This document shows, piece after piece, positions 1 to 8,582 of a DNA stretch of 64,000 nucleotides. Numbering within the stretch: the first letter of the stretch is position 1; each line of letters begins with the position of its first letter. Location: contig NZ_PZJX01000005.1 in assembly GCF_003034915.1 (NCBI RefSeq), positions 124,001 to 188,000 on the forward strand, in the 5' to 3' direction. This stretch comes from Mesorhizobium helmanticense. Its GTDB lineage: Bacteria; Pseudomonadota; Alphaproteobacteria; Rhizobiales; Rhizobiaceae. Made by a program: the position numbers and the translations under genes. A model generated the notes under the pieces. The model ran no database searches and was not told where the DNA came from. It worked only from the letters and a program-made list of their open reading frames with translations.

Positions 1-694
1 CGTAGGTTGCAGCCGTCCGCCCTTTTGGCTTGACGCGGATGGAGATGCCCTTGGCTTCGTTTATCGCCTCGAAGCCGTTTTCGTCAGACGTGTCGTCTCC
101 AAGAAACACGGGCCGCCGGCCGGCAAAAGGCGGAGTTTCCATGAAACGCCGGATGGCGCCGCCCTTGACCGCCTCCAGCGGCATGAGCTCAACGCCGGCA
201 TTTCCCGGGATTACGCGGTAGCCCTGCGGAAGCTGTGCCACTGCCCGTTCGACAAGTTCGGTTGCACGGGCAAGCAGATGCGGTGCCGCACGGGTATGGA
301 TGGCGAGGATCGGACCCTTGCGCTCGATGTAAACCTGGCCATCATCCAGTTCGGCTTCGATGGCGTCGGCGAGGGCGGCGATGTCGGCCGGCGTGTCCGC
401 AGCGCCGACCGGGCCGTTGGGCGTCAGCCGGTGCTCCAATCCGTAGAGTCCCGCAGCGCGCAGCTTCAGTGGGTGAAACAGGCTGTCAGCGGCGGAGACT
501 GAGCGTCCGGTGATGAAGGCGAGGGCGCCGCCCAGCCGTTGCTCGATATTGTCAAGAAGCCCACGCAGTTCCTCAGTGACGAAAACAGCATCGGGATGGG
601 ATGCGTGTTCGAGCAAGGTGCCGTCGATGTCGAGGAAGAGCGCCCATTGCCCTGCCGGCAGATCGAGCGCCGGCGGCTTTTGAACGCCGCTCAC
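1..694 (-). CDS. otsB: Trehalose-6-phosphate phosphatase, partial (C-terminus off the left edge)
   Basis: Converts trehalose 6-phosphate, the product of the adjacent otsA, to trehalose in the cytoplasm. The 231 visible codons show HAD-superfamily motif I (FLDIDGTLLEH, about residues 14-24) and the later acidic motif (GDDTSDENGFEAI, about residues 202-214) typical of trehalose phosphatases. The start is a GTG at 694 that overlaps the otsA stop by 4 bp (GTGA), indicating translational coupling. The reading frame is open to base 1, so the last part of the protein lies outside the window. Family assignment is secure. Confidence 0.93.
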   Translation of the reverse strand, partial: MSGVQKPPALDLPAGQWALFLDIDGTLLEHASHPDAVFVTEELRGLLDNIEQRLGGALAFITGRSVSAADSLFHPLKLRAAGLYGLEHRLTPNGPVGAADTPADIAALADAIEAELDDGQVYIERKGPILAIHTRAAPHLLARATELVERAVAQLPQGYRVIPGNAGVELMPLEAVKGGAIRRFMETPPFAGRRPVFLGDDTSDENGFEAINEAKGISIRVKPKGRTAATY

Positions 695-2472
695 GATGCA
701 GCCTTCCGCATCCGCTCGAACATTGAGATGACGTTGTTGGCATTTGAGGGCGGCCGCTCGCCGGTACCCGTCACCCGGTCGAGGTCGCCGCGCTTGCGCA
801 GACGCGCCGCGTCCAGAAGCATGCTGCCGGCCCAGCGATAGACATTGTTGTTGCGGACCATCTCGCGCATGGGCCGCATGCGCTCGCGCTGCTCTTCCGG
901 CGTCATGGTCAGCGCCTGCTGCAGCGCTTCGCTCATCATGGCCGCATCGTAGGGATTGACGATCAGCGCCTCCAGCAGTTCGCGTGAAGCGCCGGCGAAG
1001 GTGCTGAGCAGAAGCACGCCCTGTTCGTCATCGCGCGCGGCAACGAATTCCTTGGCGACCAGATTCATGCCGTCATGCAAGCTGGTGACCATGCCGATAT
1101 CGGCAGCGCGATAAATCTCGTAGACCTGCTCCTGCGAATGATGTTCGGCAACCATGATGACCGGCTTGTAGCTCTCGCTGCCGAAGCGCTGGTTGAGGTC
1201 TTCCGCGTAGCGATGGCATTCATCGTGCAGTTGCTTGTACGCCGGGAGCGTGCCGCGGCTTGGCGCCGCGATCTGCAGGAACACCAGTTTTCCAACCCAT
1301 TCGGGATGTTTCGTGAACAATTCTTCCAGCGCCTGGAAACGGTCGAGAATACCCTTTGTGTAGTCGAGCCGCTCGACCCCGACACAGAGTTTGACATCCG
1401 CTTTCAGTCCGAACCTTTCGCGCAGACGAGCACGGCATTCGTCGACATCCGGCAGTTTTGCCAGGAGTTCGGCCGGCCACTCGATGGAGATAGGATAGGC
1501 ATGGACCAGCGTTGTCTGCCCACCATAGGAGATTGCCGCATCGGCCCGCTCTATGCGGCTTTCCAGGAACCGATCAACGCTTTCAGTGAAATTGTTGGCA
1601 TGGAACTGGGTATGGAAGCCGATGATCGAACTGCCCAGCAGCCCCTCCAGGATCCGCTCACGCCACGGGCAGATGCTGTAAACTTCGGAGTTGGGCCATG
1701 GGATATGCCAGAAGGTGATGACGATCGCCTCGGGCAGGCGCTCACGGATCATGCGCGGCAAGAGCGCGAAATGGTAATCCTGAACCAGCACGATCGGTCG
1801 CTCGTTGCGCGCTTCGGCGACCACGGTGTCGGCGAATTTCCGGTTGACCGCTTCATAGGCTTCCCAGTCCGAGGCGCGAAAAACCGGCCGGGTAAAGGCG
1901 ATATGGCAAAGTGGCCAAAGACCCTCATTGGCGAAACCCAGATAGTAGCCCTGATGCTCCTCCTCCGTCAGCCAGACCCGGCGCAGCGTGTAGGAGGGAT
2001 TGCCTGGCGGCACCTGCACACGGTCGTTCTCGTCGACCATGAGACGGTCGGCCGTGCCGCCGCCATAGGCGATCCAGGTGCCGGAGCACGCGCGGGTGAT
2101 CGGCTCGAGCGCTGAAACCAGCCCGCTGGCAGGCACCAGCAGTTCGACGCCGTTGCCTTTGACGTTGTGGATGTAAGGTTCGCGATTGGACACCACGATG
2201 ACCTGTGCGTCCGGCAGATCGTCGGCCAGGATCTTGCGCAAGGTATCAGGCGACCAGGTGACCAATGCCGCATCGACAGACTGACCGTTTTTCTCGAACT
2301 CGCGCAGAACCTTCCGCGCCGCTTCCGAAGCCACGTCCTCGCCGGGAGTATATGCAATGGCCGGTGTCTGGTTATGACGCCGACGGGATAACGAGAATAC
2401 AACCGCAATCGCGGAAAGGCCCAAGCTTGCAAGGATGAGAACCCAAAGTACCTCTGTGCCGTAGTCTGTCAT
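691..2472 (-). CDS. otsA: Trehalose-6-phosphate synthase (GT20) with N-terminal membrane anchor
   Basis: Makes trehalose 6-phosphate from a nucleotide-activated glucose and glucose 6-phosphate. The protein has 593 residues. The GT20 domain starts near residue 88 ([10 protein letters not shown]) and contains the diagnostic VERLDYTKG and [13 protein letters not shown] blocks. Before it lie about 85 extra residues with a hydrophobic helix (about residues 8-27) followed by basic residues, so the enzyme is probably tethered to the inner membrane; a classic OtsA of about 450-480 residues lacks this. A GGAGGA motif sits about 16 bases before the ATG, farther than usual, so the start is slightly uncertain. 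It is coupled to otsB by a 4 bp overlap, and 173 bp separate it from the upstream debranching-type gene. Confidence 0.92.
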   Translation of the reverse strand: MTDYGTEVLWVLILASLGLSAIAVVFSLSRRRHNQTPAIAYTPGEDVASEAARKVLREFEKNGQSVDAALVTWSPDTLRKILADDLPDAQVIVVSNREPYIHNVKGNGVELLVPASGLVSALEPITRACSGTWIAYGGGTADRLMVDENDRVQVPPGNPSYTLRRVWLTEEEHQGYYLGFANEGLWPLCHIAFTRPVFRASDWEAYEAVNRKFADTVVAEARNERPIVLVQDYHFALLPRMIRERLPEAIVITFWHIPWPNSEVYSICPWRERILEGLLGSSIIGFHTQFHANNFTESVDRFLESRIERADAAISYGGQTTLVHAYPISIEWPAELLAKLPDVDECRARLRERFGLKADVKLCVGVERLDYTKGILDRFQALEELFTKHPEWVGKLVFLQIAAPSRGTLPAYKQLHDECHRYAEDLNQRFGSESYKPVIMVAEHHSQEQVYEIYRAADIGMVTSLHDGMNLVAKEFVAARDDEQGVLLLSTFAGASRELLEALIVNPYDAAMMSEALQQALTMTPEEQRERMRPMREMVRNNNVYRWAGSMLLDAARLRKRGDLDRVTGTGERPPSNANNVISMFERMRKAAS

Positions 2473-2645
2473 TGGAAAGCCGATTATCCTCCGGCCGGTT
2501 GGTGACCGTTTCTTCTCATTGATTTTCGAATTCGCAGCCGGCCGCGCGCGACAGACGCCTCACCGGCATGATTGTGCAACGCACAAACGGGCTATCGGTT
2601 CCGATAATTGGAGCGCTGCATCCAATTCCACGCGCGAAGCCGAGA

Positions 2646-4817
2646 TTAGGTTCGCACGATAAGCGGGACCAGGCCTTCGTGCCGATCGGCGAGGAAGGCA
2701 ACCACCCGGTCGCCGACGCGCTGGAATGTCAGGTCGACCGCTGTCGCGCCAACGCCTAGATGCCTAAGCGTGAGCATGTCGATACCAATCGGCAGCCTGG
2801 GACGGGTGACACGGATCTCACCGTCCCAACCGTCGATTTCGAGGCCAAGGCAGGCCTGCATCAGCATGAAGGCGGATCCGGCCGACCACGCCTGCGGCAG
2901 GCAAGCGACGGGATAGGCGATCGGTGCTTCGCCCGGTGAGCGGGTGAAACCGCAGAACAGTTCTGGCAATCGCATGTTGAAATGCACCGCGGATTCGAAC
3001 GTGCCGCTCATCAGCCGGACCACGCTTTCGCGCTCGCCATAGCGCGCCAGGCCGGCGCCGCACATGGCGGTGTCATGCGGCCAGATCGAACCGTTGTGGT
3101 AGGACATCGGATTGAACAGCACCGCGTCGTCGGCGAGCGTCCTCACCCCCCAGCCCGAGTGGAAGGACGCCGACAAGAGCTGATCGGCAACCGACTGCGC
3201 CCGTGCGGGCTCGGGAAGCCCGACATAGAGAAGGTGCCCTACATTAGACGTCCGCACCTTGCAGGGCTCGCCATCGCCGTCTATCGCCAAGGCATAGAAA
3301 TCGAGATCGTCCTGCCAGAAGCGACGTTCCACGGCAATGCGCATGGCCTCGGCGCGGCTATCCCAATGGTCGGCCTTGTCATCCTCGCCGCGGCGACGGG
3401 CGAGTGCCGCCAGCCCCCGGAATGCTGCAAAGACATAGCCTTGCACCTCCACTAAGGCGATAGGTCCCTTGGGAATGCGGCCGTCGGCATGGAAGACGGA
3501 ATCGAAACTGTCCTTCCATCCCTGGTTGGCGAGGCCGGACTCGGCAGCACGCTGATAGGTGACGAAACCGGTCGCCCGGCTTGCCTCTTCCGTCCACTCG
3601 GCTGCGGCGCAGAGCGACGGCCAAAGGCTGTCGATGAACGCCATGTCACCGGTTCGGTCCGCATAGGTGCAGGCCAGGTGAATATAGAGCGGCGTGGTAT
3701 CGACGCCGCCATAATACCGGCCGAAAGGAAGCTCGCTCAGCGCTGCCATTTCACCCTTACGGGTCTCGTGCATGATCTTGCCCGGCTGCGAATCGCTGAA
3801 TGGCAACGTCTCGGTCGCCTGGTGCTGGGCAAGGAAGGCCAGCACACCTCGCGCCAGGCCAGGGTTGAGCCAAAGCATCTGCAGTGCGGAGATCACGCCA
3901 TCGCGGCCGAACGCCGTCGAGAACCAGGGGATGCCCGCATAGGGATAGGGCCCGGTGGCAAGCTCGGTGGTCAAAAGCGCCACGTCGGCGCGCGCGCGCT
4001 CGACCCAGTCGTTGAAGACGCGACCTGAACTGTGCACCGTCGCGCCATGGCGGCGTTTGGCCCGCATGCCGAAGCGGGCGCGAGCCGCAGCGGCGCGGAA
4101 ACGGTCGCGATCTGGCGCCTTGGCCACCTCTGGGCCGACCTCGACATACAGCACTTTGCTACTGCGCTTCGTCACGGCAATCAGGAAATCCGCATGGTCA
4201 GCCGTCAGATGGTCGGGCGCTTGCGAGAACGATATCGCCGACATGCGCGCTAGCCCGTCCAATCCGTCGTATCGCAACAGAACGGAAGCCGCATCAATCT
4301 CGGCCGCATGGGCCATGCCGCGCTTCGGCCTTGTCGAGCCGCGCACTTCGAACATGTCGCGAAAATCAGCGCCGAAATGCAACGAAACGCCGATGGTTGA
4401 ATGTTCCCGGCTGTAGTTGGAAAGAGTGATACGTTCGAACAATCGATCCTGCCAAAGCAGCCTGGCACGCTCGATGTGGATCGCGCCCTGCGGAATTTCC
4501 CGGCCACCCGCCGTCTGGATCGGCAAATTGGTGAGGTTGGCGGTAAACAGCACATTGTCCTGGCTGAGCGACGTGCCAAGCAACGATGTCTGCCGGCCGC
4601 CGACAGTCAGCCGGAATTCAGAAAGTACACGCGTGTCGTCACGGAAGAAACCGTCGCCAGCGCCGCGTATATCGCCATAGGCATCGGCGACGGCGAAACA
4701 GTCGCCTTGTTTAAGCGCAAACAACCGGTGCGGCTCCCGCGGCGCGGTAGCGTCCAGAGAGGCAAGCGCCACGGCGGGATCGAGCTTGCGCTCGTCGAGT
4801 TGGGTCATTTGTTGCAA
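2646..4817 (-). CDS. Amylo-alpha-1,6-glucosidase / glycogen debranching-type protein
   Basis: A 723-residue protein of the amylo-alpha-1,6-glucosidase family. It has an N-terminal beta-sandwich type domain (about residues 30-230, including GDGFFRDDTRVLSEF) and a C-terminal (alpha/alpha)6 glucosidase-like barrel. The barrel carries the family block GIPWFSTAFGRDGVISALQ near residues 294-312. Proteins of this family act on alpha-1,6-linked or related glucans, but the substrate here cannot be read from sequence. It lies 40 bp downstream of a GT4 gene and upstream of otsAB on the same strand, suggesting a shared role in storage-glucan or compatible-solute metabolism. Such genes often cluster with trehalose genes in rhizobia; that is recalled knowledge, not shown here. 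Confidence 0.85.
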   Translation of the reverse strand: MQQMTQLDERKLDPAVALASLDATAPREPHRLFALKQGDCFAVADAYGDIRGAGDGFFRDDTRVLSEFRLTVGGRQTSLLGTSLSQDNVLFTANLTNLPIQTAGGREIPQGAIHIERARLLWQDRLFERITLSNYSREHSTIGVSLHFGADFRDMFEVRGSTRPKRGMAHAAEIDAASVLLRYDGLDGLARMSAISFSQAPDHLTADHADFLIAVTKRSSKVLYVEVGPEVAKAPDRDRFRAAAARARFGMRAKRRHGATVHSSGRVFNDWVERARADVALLTTELATGPYPYAGIPWFSTAFGRDGVISALQMLWLNPGLARGVLAFLAQHQATETLPFSDSQPGKIMHETRKGEMAALSELPFGRYYGGVDTTPLYIHLACTYADRTGDMAFIDSLWPSLCAAAEWTEEASRATGFVTYQRAAESGLANQGWKDSFDSVFHADGRIPKGPIALVEVQGYVFAAFRGLAALARRRGEDDKADHWDSRAEAMRIAVERRFWQDDLDFYALAIDGDGEPCKVRTSNVGHLLYVGLPEPARAQSVADQLLSASFHSGWGVRTLADDAVLFNPMSYHNGSIWPHDTAMCGAGLARYGERESVVRLMSGTFESAVHFNMRLPELFCGFTRSPGEAPIAYPVACLPQAWSAGSAFMLMQACLGLEIDGWDGEIRVTRPRLPIGIDMLTLRHLGVGATAVDLTFQRVGDRVVAFLADRHEGLVPLIVRT

Positions 4818-4857
4818 AACTCTTTGTTTCGTTCCTGATTGGTCCGCGAGACGTCGA

Positions 4858-5919
4858 TCACGAGGCTCTTGCTTCCGTCGGAGATCCGATCAGACGCGCA
4901 TAGGCGGCCACATAGTCGCGGGCCATTCTACCTGCGGAAAACCGCTTTTCGAAGACGGTTCTCACTTTTCGCCTGTCGAGCCGCAGCAAGTCCGGCATCG
5001 ATGCGACCGCGTCCTCTATCGAATCCACGATGAAGCCGGTCACGCCCTGGTCGACGATCTCAGGCATGGCGCCGCAATTCCAGACGATCACCGGCGTGCC
5101 GCAGGCCATCGCCTCGATGACGGCAAGGCCGAAGGGCTCGGGCCAATCGATTGGAAATACGAGGCCGGCCGCCTTGCCGAGGAACTCCGCCTTATCGTCC
5201 TCCATGATCTCGCCGACATAGTCGATGCGGTTGCCGTCTATCAACGGCTCGACCACCTCATGGAAATAGGCGCGGTCGTCATCGCCGATCTTGGCGGCAA
5301 GCTTCAGTTTCAGCCCCGAGCGCAGCGCGATCTCGATGGCGCGGTCCGGACGCTTGTCGCGCGACATGCGACCAAGGAAGACAAGGTAGGGTTCGGGTTG
5401 GTTTGCCTCGAAAGCCGGCTCGTAAATGCCGGTCGGCAACCCGTGATGGATGGTCGCCAACCAGTTGGCGTTGGCGAGCCCCGTCCTTTGACTGCGGGAA
5501 ATAGAGATCATCGGAAAACGCGGGAAACGCTCATAGGCCGGCGCCAGATCGACATAGTCGAGCCTGCCATGCGGTGTCGTCACCGTCCGCTCGGGCATAT
5601 GCTCGAAGAAGGGAAAATGCAGGAAATGGCTGAGATGGAAGTGAATGATATCGAATTCCCGAGCGCGCTCTCTCACTTCGGCAAGCATGGAAAGGTGCGC
5701 GGCCGTTTCGGATTTCAGCGGACGGGGATCGAGGCGAAGCGCACGCTCGCGGCACGGCACCAATCTAGCCGATGTGCTCGTGTCGCCGCTGGCGAACAAG
5801 GTGACGTCGTGGCCAAGCTCAACCAGTCCTTCGGTCAGATAGGAGACGATGCGCTCGGTCCCCCCATAGAGCCGGGGCGGCACGGATTCATGCAGCGGCG
5901 CCACATGGGCTATTCTCAT
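4858..5919 (-). CDS. GT4-family glycosyltransferase
   Basis: A 353-residue GT-B glycosyltransferase. The N-terminal Rossmann-like start MRIAHVAPL is followed by a GGTERIV segment, and the donor-site block (EPFGLAVIEAMACGTPVI, about residues 264-281) contains the E-x7-E motif of family GT4. I chose the ATG at 5919, which starts directly at the first beta strand; an in-frame ATG at 5943 would add eight residues. It is the first gene of a minus-strand run continuing through the debranching-type enzyme to otsAB. Donor and acceptor sugars are unknown. Family confidence is high, specific role low. Confidence 0.87.
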   Translation of the reverse strand: MRIAHVAPLHESVPPRLYGGTERIVSYLTEGLVELGHDVTLFASGDTSTSARLVPCRERALRLDPRPLKSETAAHLSMLAEVRERAREFDIIHFHLSHFLHFPFFEHMPERTVTTPHGRLDYVDLAPAYERFPRFPMISISRSQRTGLANANWLATIHHGLPTGIYEPAFEANQPEPYLVFLGRMSRDKRPDRAIEIALRSGLKLKLAAKIGDDDRAYFHEVVEPLIDGNRIDYVGEIMEDDKAEFLGKAAGLVFPIDWPEPFGLAVIEAMACGTPVIVWNCGAMPEIVDQGVTGFIVDSIEDAVASMPDLLRLDRRKVRTVFEKRFSAGRMARDYVAAYARLIGSPTEARAS

Positions 5920-6147
5920 TTTTGGCATTTCCCTCAAGATCATCGCTGGGGTCGAAATGCATCAACTGCCCGAACGTTCCCCACTAGGGCAAAAAGCTGC
6001 GCAGCGGTATGGCTCTGAGCACTGCCTGGCAGCATGCGCCCATCACGAATTCTTTTGCCAGCCAGACATTTTTGTGTGGAACCAAATGACCAGCCATGAA
6101 TTTAATAGGGTTCGATCGAACGCATCGCGATCGACGGGGAGGAAACA

Positions 6148-6450
6148 ATGGATCGCTTGCAATTCTTCTCGCCCGTGCGAATTTCGCGCGGGCAGGGGCA
6201 GCCTGTGGAAGATATCGACAGCGTTAGCGAGGCGATGGTCTTCTTGCGGAAGTGGCCAACGGGGCGACGCGGCCCTGTCTATCAATGCGCGTTGAACTGC
6301 TGCGCGGCAGCTCTGGCGGGCAAAATGTCGGCCGAGGAAGCCAGGAAGGCTTTTACCGGCTTTGCCCGGATCACCCGACTGCTGGAAGATGACGTGGCGG
6401 TGCCGATGGAAGGCGGAACCATCGATCGCTTACACGCGCTGAGGCGATAG
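6148..6450 (+). CDS. DUF982 domain protein
   Basis: A 100-residue protein matching the small rhizobial DUF982 family by overall pattern: a central SEAMVFLRKWPTGRRGPVY stretch, a short helix with paired cysteines (LNCCAAALAG) and an EEARKAFTGFAR helix. Function of the family is unknown. The ATG at 6148 is preceded by a purine-rich GGGGAGGAAAC. The gene is followed after 10 bp by a 55-codon membrane protein gene, with which it may be cotranscribed. Confidence 0.75.
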   Translation: MDRLQFFSPVRISRGQGQPVEDIDSVSEAMVFLRKWPTGRRGPVYQCALNCCAAALAGKMSAEEARKAFTGFARITRLLEDDVAVPMEGGTIDRLHALRR

Positions 6451-6460
6451 ACGCCAGATC

Positions 6461-6628
6461 ATGTCGAAATGGCCAAGAATGGTTTTGGGGACGGCCGGTG
6501 CCATAGCCGTCGCCCTCGTTTGGGGAATTGGCGCCACCTTGATGGGAGCTCCATCCATTTTGATCACGATAGGAGCCGTCGCCATCGGTGCGGGTGTCTA
6601 TAGCTATCTCAATCAAAACTCAAACTGA
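6461..6628 (+). CDS. Small two-helix membrane protein, unknown function
   Basis: A 55-residue open frame beginning MSKWPRMVLG and ending YSYLNQNSN. It consists almost entirely of two hydrophobic helices rich in Ala, Gly, Val and Ile, predicted to form a membrane hairpin. It begins 10 bp after the DUF982 gene and is followed within 10 bp by a perfect inverted repeat, which supports a transcript ending here. No family was recognised. Confidence 0.5.
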   Translation: MSKWPRMVLGTAGAIAVALVWGIGATLMGAPSILITIGAVAIGAGVYSYLNQNSN

Positions 6629-6637
6629 GCCAATTTT

Positions 6638-6663
6638 CTGTTGGCACCCGCAGGTGCCAACAG
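6638..6663 (+). terminator. Perfect 11-bp stem hairpin after the DUF982 / small membrane protein pair
   Basis: CTGTTGGCACC pairs with GGTGCCAACAG across a 4-base loop (CGCA). No T-run follows on the plus strand, so it may be an RNA 3'-end stabilising hairpin or an imperfect intrinsic terminator. Confidence 0.5.
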
Positions 6664-6753
6664 TCATCCACGTTCGCTGGAAGAAACGTGCATCCAATTT
6701 AGTTTGTCTACCTGTCCCTATCTGGCGATTGGGGCGCGATGTGAGTTTCCGCC

Positions 6754-6789
6754 TTTCAAGTCACAAGGCCCGCTTTTCAAGTCACAAGG
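6754..6789. repeat. Short tandem duplication at the 3' end of the RTX gene
   Basis: The 15-mer TTTCAAGTCACAAGG occurs at 6754-6768 and again at 6775-6789. The second copy encodes the last codons and stop of the RTX protein; the first lies just past the stop. This looks like a recent local duplication of the gene's end. Confidence 0.8.
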
Positions 6790-8582
6790 AATGAGCTTGC
6801 CGTAAGCGCGAGATGTGGAGAAAGGGTAGCAAACTGTATTTGAGATGCGTCGCCGGTGCCGTCGCTGTCGAAAGAGAGCGCTCCGGTTGAACTGTTGTAG
6901 ATGATGTGGTCGGAGCTGTCGTGTGCGGCAGCGCCCTCAAAGAAATCGGCGGATGTGAGCGCGCCCAGATTCAGCCCGGTAAAGATGGCGTGGTCGAGGT
7001 GGATCTTGTTCTGGGACGGGTTGAAGTCGGTAATCGTGTCGACATTACCGTTACCAAGGGCGGTGTTGAAAACGAAGGTGTCGTTGCCACCAAAGCCGCT
7101 CAACTTGTCGGCACCGCCGCCGCCGTTGATGACATTGGCGCCGGCATTGCCCTGGATGGTCTGGGCCAACTCGTTGCCACTCAGGTTGATTGCCGTGGTG
7201 CCGGCGTCCTTAGTGGTGCCAAGGACCTCGATCGACGAGCCGGCATCGAGCGCATAGCTCACAGAGGTCCATATCCTGTCTTGACCCTGGCCAGCGGACT
7301 CGATCACCCGGTCGCCGGCATGGTCGACATAGTAATCGTCATTGCCGCCAAGACCGCTCATCTTGTCGACACCGCCGCCGCCGTTGATGATGTTGTCGCC
7401 ATTATTGCCCTGGATGGTTTGAGCCAATTCGTTGCCGGTCAGGTTGATTGCGGTGGTGCCGGCGTCATTCGTGGTGCCAAGGACTTCAACCGACGAGTCG
7501 GCCGAGAGCGCAAAGTTCACAGAGGTCCACACCCTGTCTTGACCTTGGCCAGCGGCCTCGACCACCTTGTCGGCGACGTGTTCGACATAATATTCGTCGT
7601 TGCCGCCATAGCCGATCATCGTATGGCCGCCATCTCCGTGGAACACATCGGCGCCGCTGGTGCCATACAAAATACCATTGGCAGGAGAGGTAATGGGCGT
7701 AGTGGGGGTGGGGTGGTCAGTCGGCGCGGTGGGAGCAGTTGGAGTTGTGGGAGCAGTCGGTGTCGTGTGGTCAGTCGGCACGGTGGGAGCAGTTGGCGTT
7801 GTGGGGTCAGTTGGCGTTGTGGGGGCAGTCGGCGTCCCGGTATCACTCAGATTGTGTTCCCTGAAGAAGGCCTGCAGGGTCGGAGAGTGCTCGAGCGCGG
7901 TGTCGCCTTCCTGCTGGCCCCAGGCATAGGCGAAGTCGAAGGCGGGATTGGGAACCAGCTTCTCCCAGTGGTCCATCATGGTCTGCAACTGGTCCGTCGT
8001 GGGCATGACATATTTGCCGCCCGTGTTGGTCGTCCAATTGCCGCCACCGAACGTCTGATAGACCGGAACGATCTGGCTGATCGGGATGCCCGAGGCCACC
8101 GCGGCCGCCACGGATCTGTCGATCATGTCGTAGTCGACGGTGCTGGTGCCGGTGCGCACCGGATAAGGGTCCAAGCCGAACAGATCGATATGGGTGTTGG
8201 CATAGTTGTAGGTGTTTGAATAATCCGGGTTTGCGGCGGAGCCCATGTCCATCAGGGTGATGAAGGTCTTGGCGCCCGGCACATTGGAATGGATGTAGTC
8301 GGATTCCGCTCTCAGATCGGCCGCGTCCACCTGGGTGTGGTACTTGCCGGTTGGATCCGGCTCATCGACGAGAAAAAATCCGTACAGCTTCGAATTGCCG
8401 ATGAAGGGGGTGACTTTGTCGATGAAGGACTGGGTTACCCCTTCGCCCTCGTTGAGCCAGACCAGGCCTTTCGAGCCTTCTGGCAATTCGTTGAGCTGCT
8501 CGACGGTTTGAACATCAACCAGGTTGAAGCCGGCGGTTGTAACTTCGCTGGCGGAACCGCCAGCGGCAAAGTGGAGAGCCAT
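6777..8582 (-). CDS. RTX (Ca-binding beta-roll) secreted protein with glycosidase-like N-terminal domain
   Basis: A 601-residue protein in three parts. Residues 1-245 resemble a (beta/alpha)-barrel glycoside hydrolase, with strand-end motifs GFFLVDEP (Glu74 a possible catalytic acid) and IDLFGLDPYPV. Residues 248-300 are a Pro/Thr linker built from repeated APT/TPT units. Residues 300-505 hold hemolysin-type repeats (GTSGADVFHGDGG, GGGGVDKMSGLGGNDDYY, GGGGADKLSGFGGNDTF). There is no N-terminal signal peptide, and the C-terminal ~90 residues look like a type I secretion signal region. AAAGGA sits before the ATG. By analogy with rhizobial glycanases exported by PrsDE, it may trim an exopolysaccharide; that role is inferred. 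It stands alone, but a type I secretion pair lies at 30.5-33.7 kb. Confidence 0.82.
   Translation of the reverse strand: MALHFAAGGSASEVTTAGFNLVDVQTVEQLNELPEGSKGLVWLNEGEGVTQSFIDKVTPFIGNSKLYGFFLVDEPDPTGKYHTQVDAADLRAESDYIHSNVPGAKTFITLMDMGSAANPDYSNTYNYANTHIDLFGLDPYPVRTGTSTVDYDMIDRSVAAAVASGIPISQIVPVYQTFGGGNWTTNTGGKYVMPTTDQLQTMMDHWEKLVPNPAFDFAYAWGQQEGDTALEHSPTLQAFFREHNLSDTGTPTAPTTPTDPTTPTAPTVPTDHTTPTAPTTPTAPTAPTDHPTPTTPITSPANGILYGTSGADVFHGDGGHTMIGYGGNDEYYVEHVADKVVEAAGQGQDRVWTSVNFALSADSSVEVLGTTNDAGTTAINLTGNELAQTIQGNNGDNIINGGGGVDKMSGLGGNDDYYVDHAGDRVIESAGQGQDRIWTSVSYALDAGSSIEVLGTTKDAGTTAINLSGNELAQTIQGNAGANVINGGGGADKLSGFGGNDTFVFNTALGNGNVDTITDFNPSQNKIHLDHAIFTGLNLGALTSADFFEGAAAHDSSDHIIYNSSTGALSFDSDGTGDASQIQFATLSPHLALTASSFLVT
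7088..7607. repeat. Two tandem ~261-bp units encoding RTX modules
   Basis: Residues 326-412 and 413-499 of the RTX protein repeat nearly exactly. Each unit contains YGGNDEYYV or LGGNDDYYV, GQGQDR, the SSVEVLGTT-type strand, NELAQTIQGN and a GGGG-x-DK turn. At DNA level this is a tandem repeat of about 7349-7607 and 7088-7348, probably from unit duplication. Confidence 0.75.
7683..7841. repeat. Pro/Thr linker minisatellite inside the RTX gene
   Basis: Imperfect short repeats encode alternating TAPTTPT, TDPTTPT and TDHTTPT units. The repeat unit length is a multiple of three, so copy-number changes would keep the frame and alter only linker length. Confidence 0.75.

Noticed and set aside
4786..6018. 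Plus-strand frame of 410 codons antisense to the GT4 gene
   Set aside because: Shadow of the minus-strand glycosyltransferase; no recognisable domain.
6906..8219. Plus-strand open frame (437 codons) antisense to the RTX gene
   Set aside because: Low-complexity Gly/Val repeats mirror the RTX repeats; no ribosome site or family.
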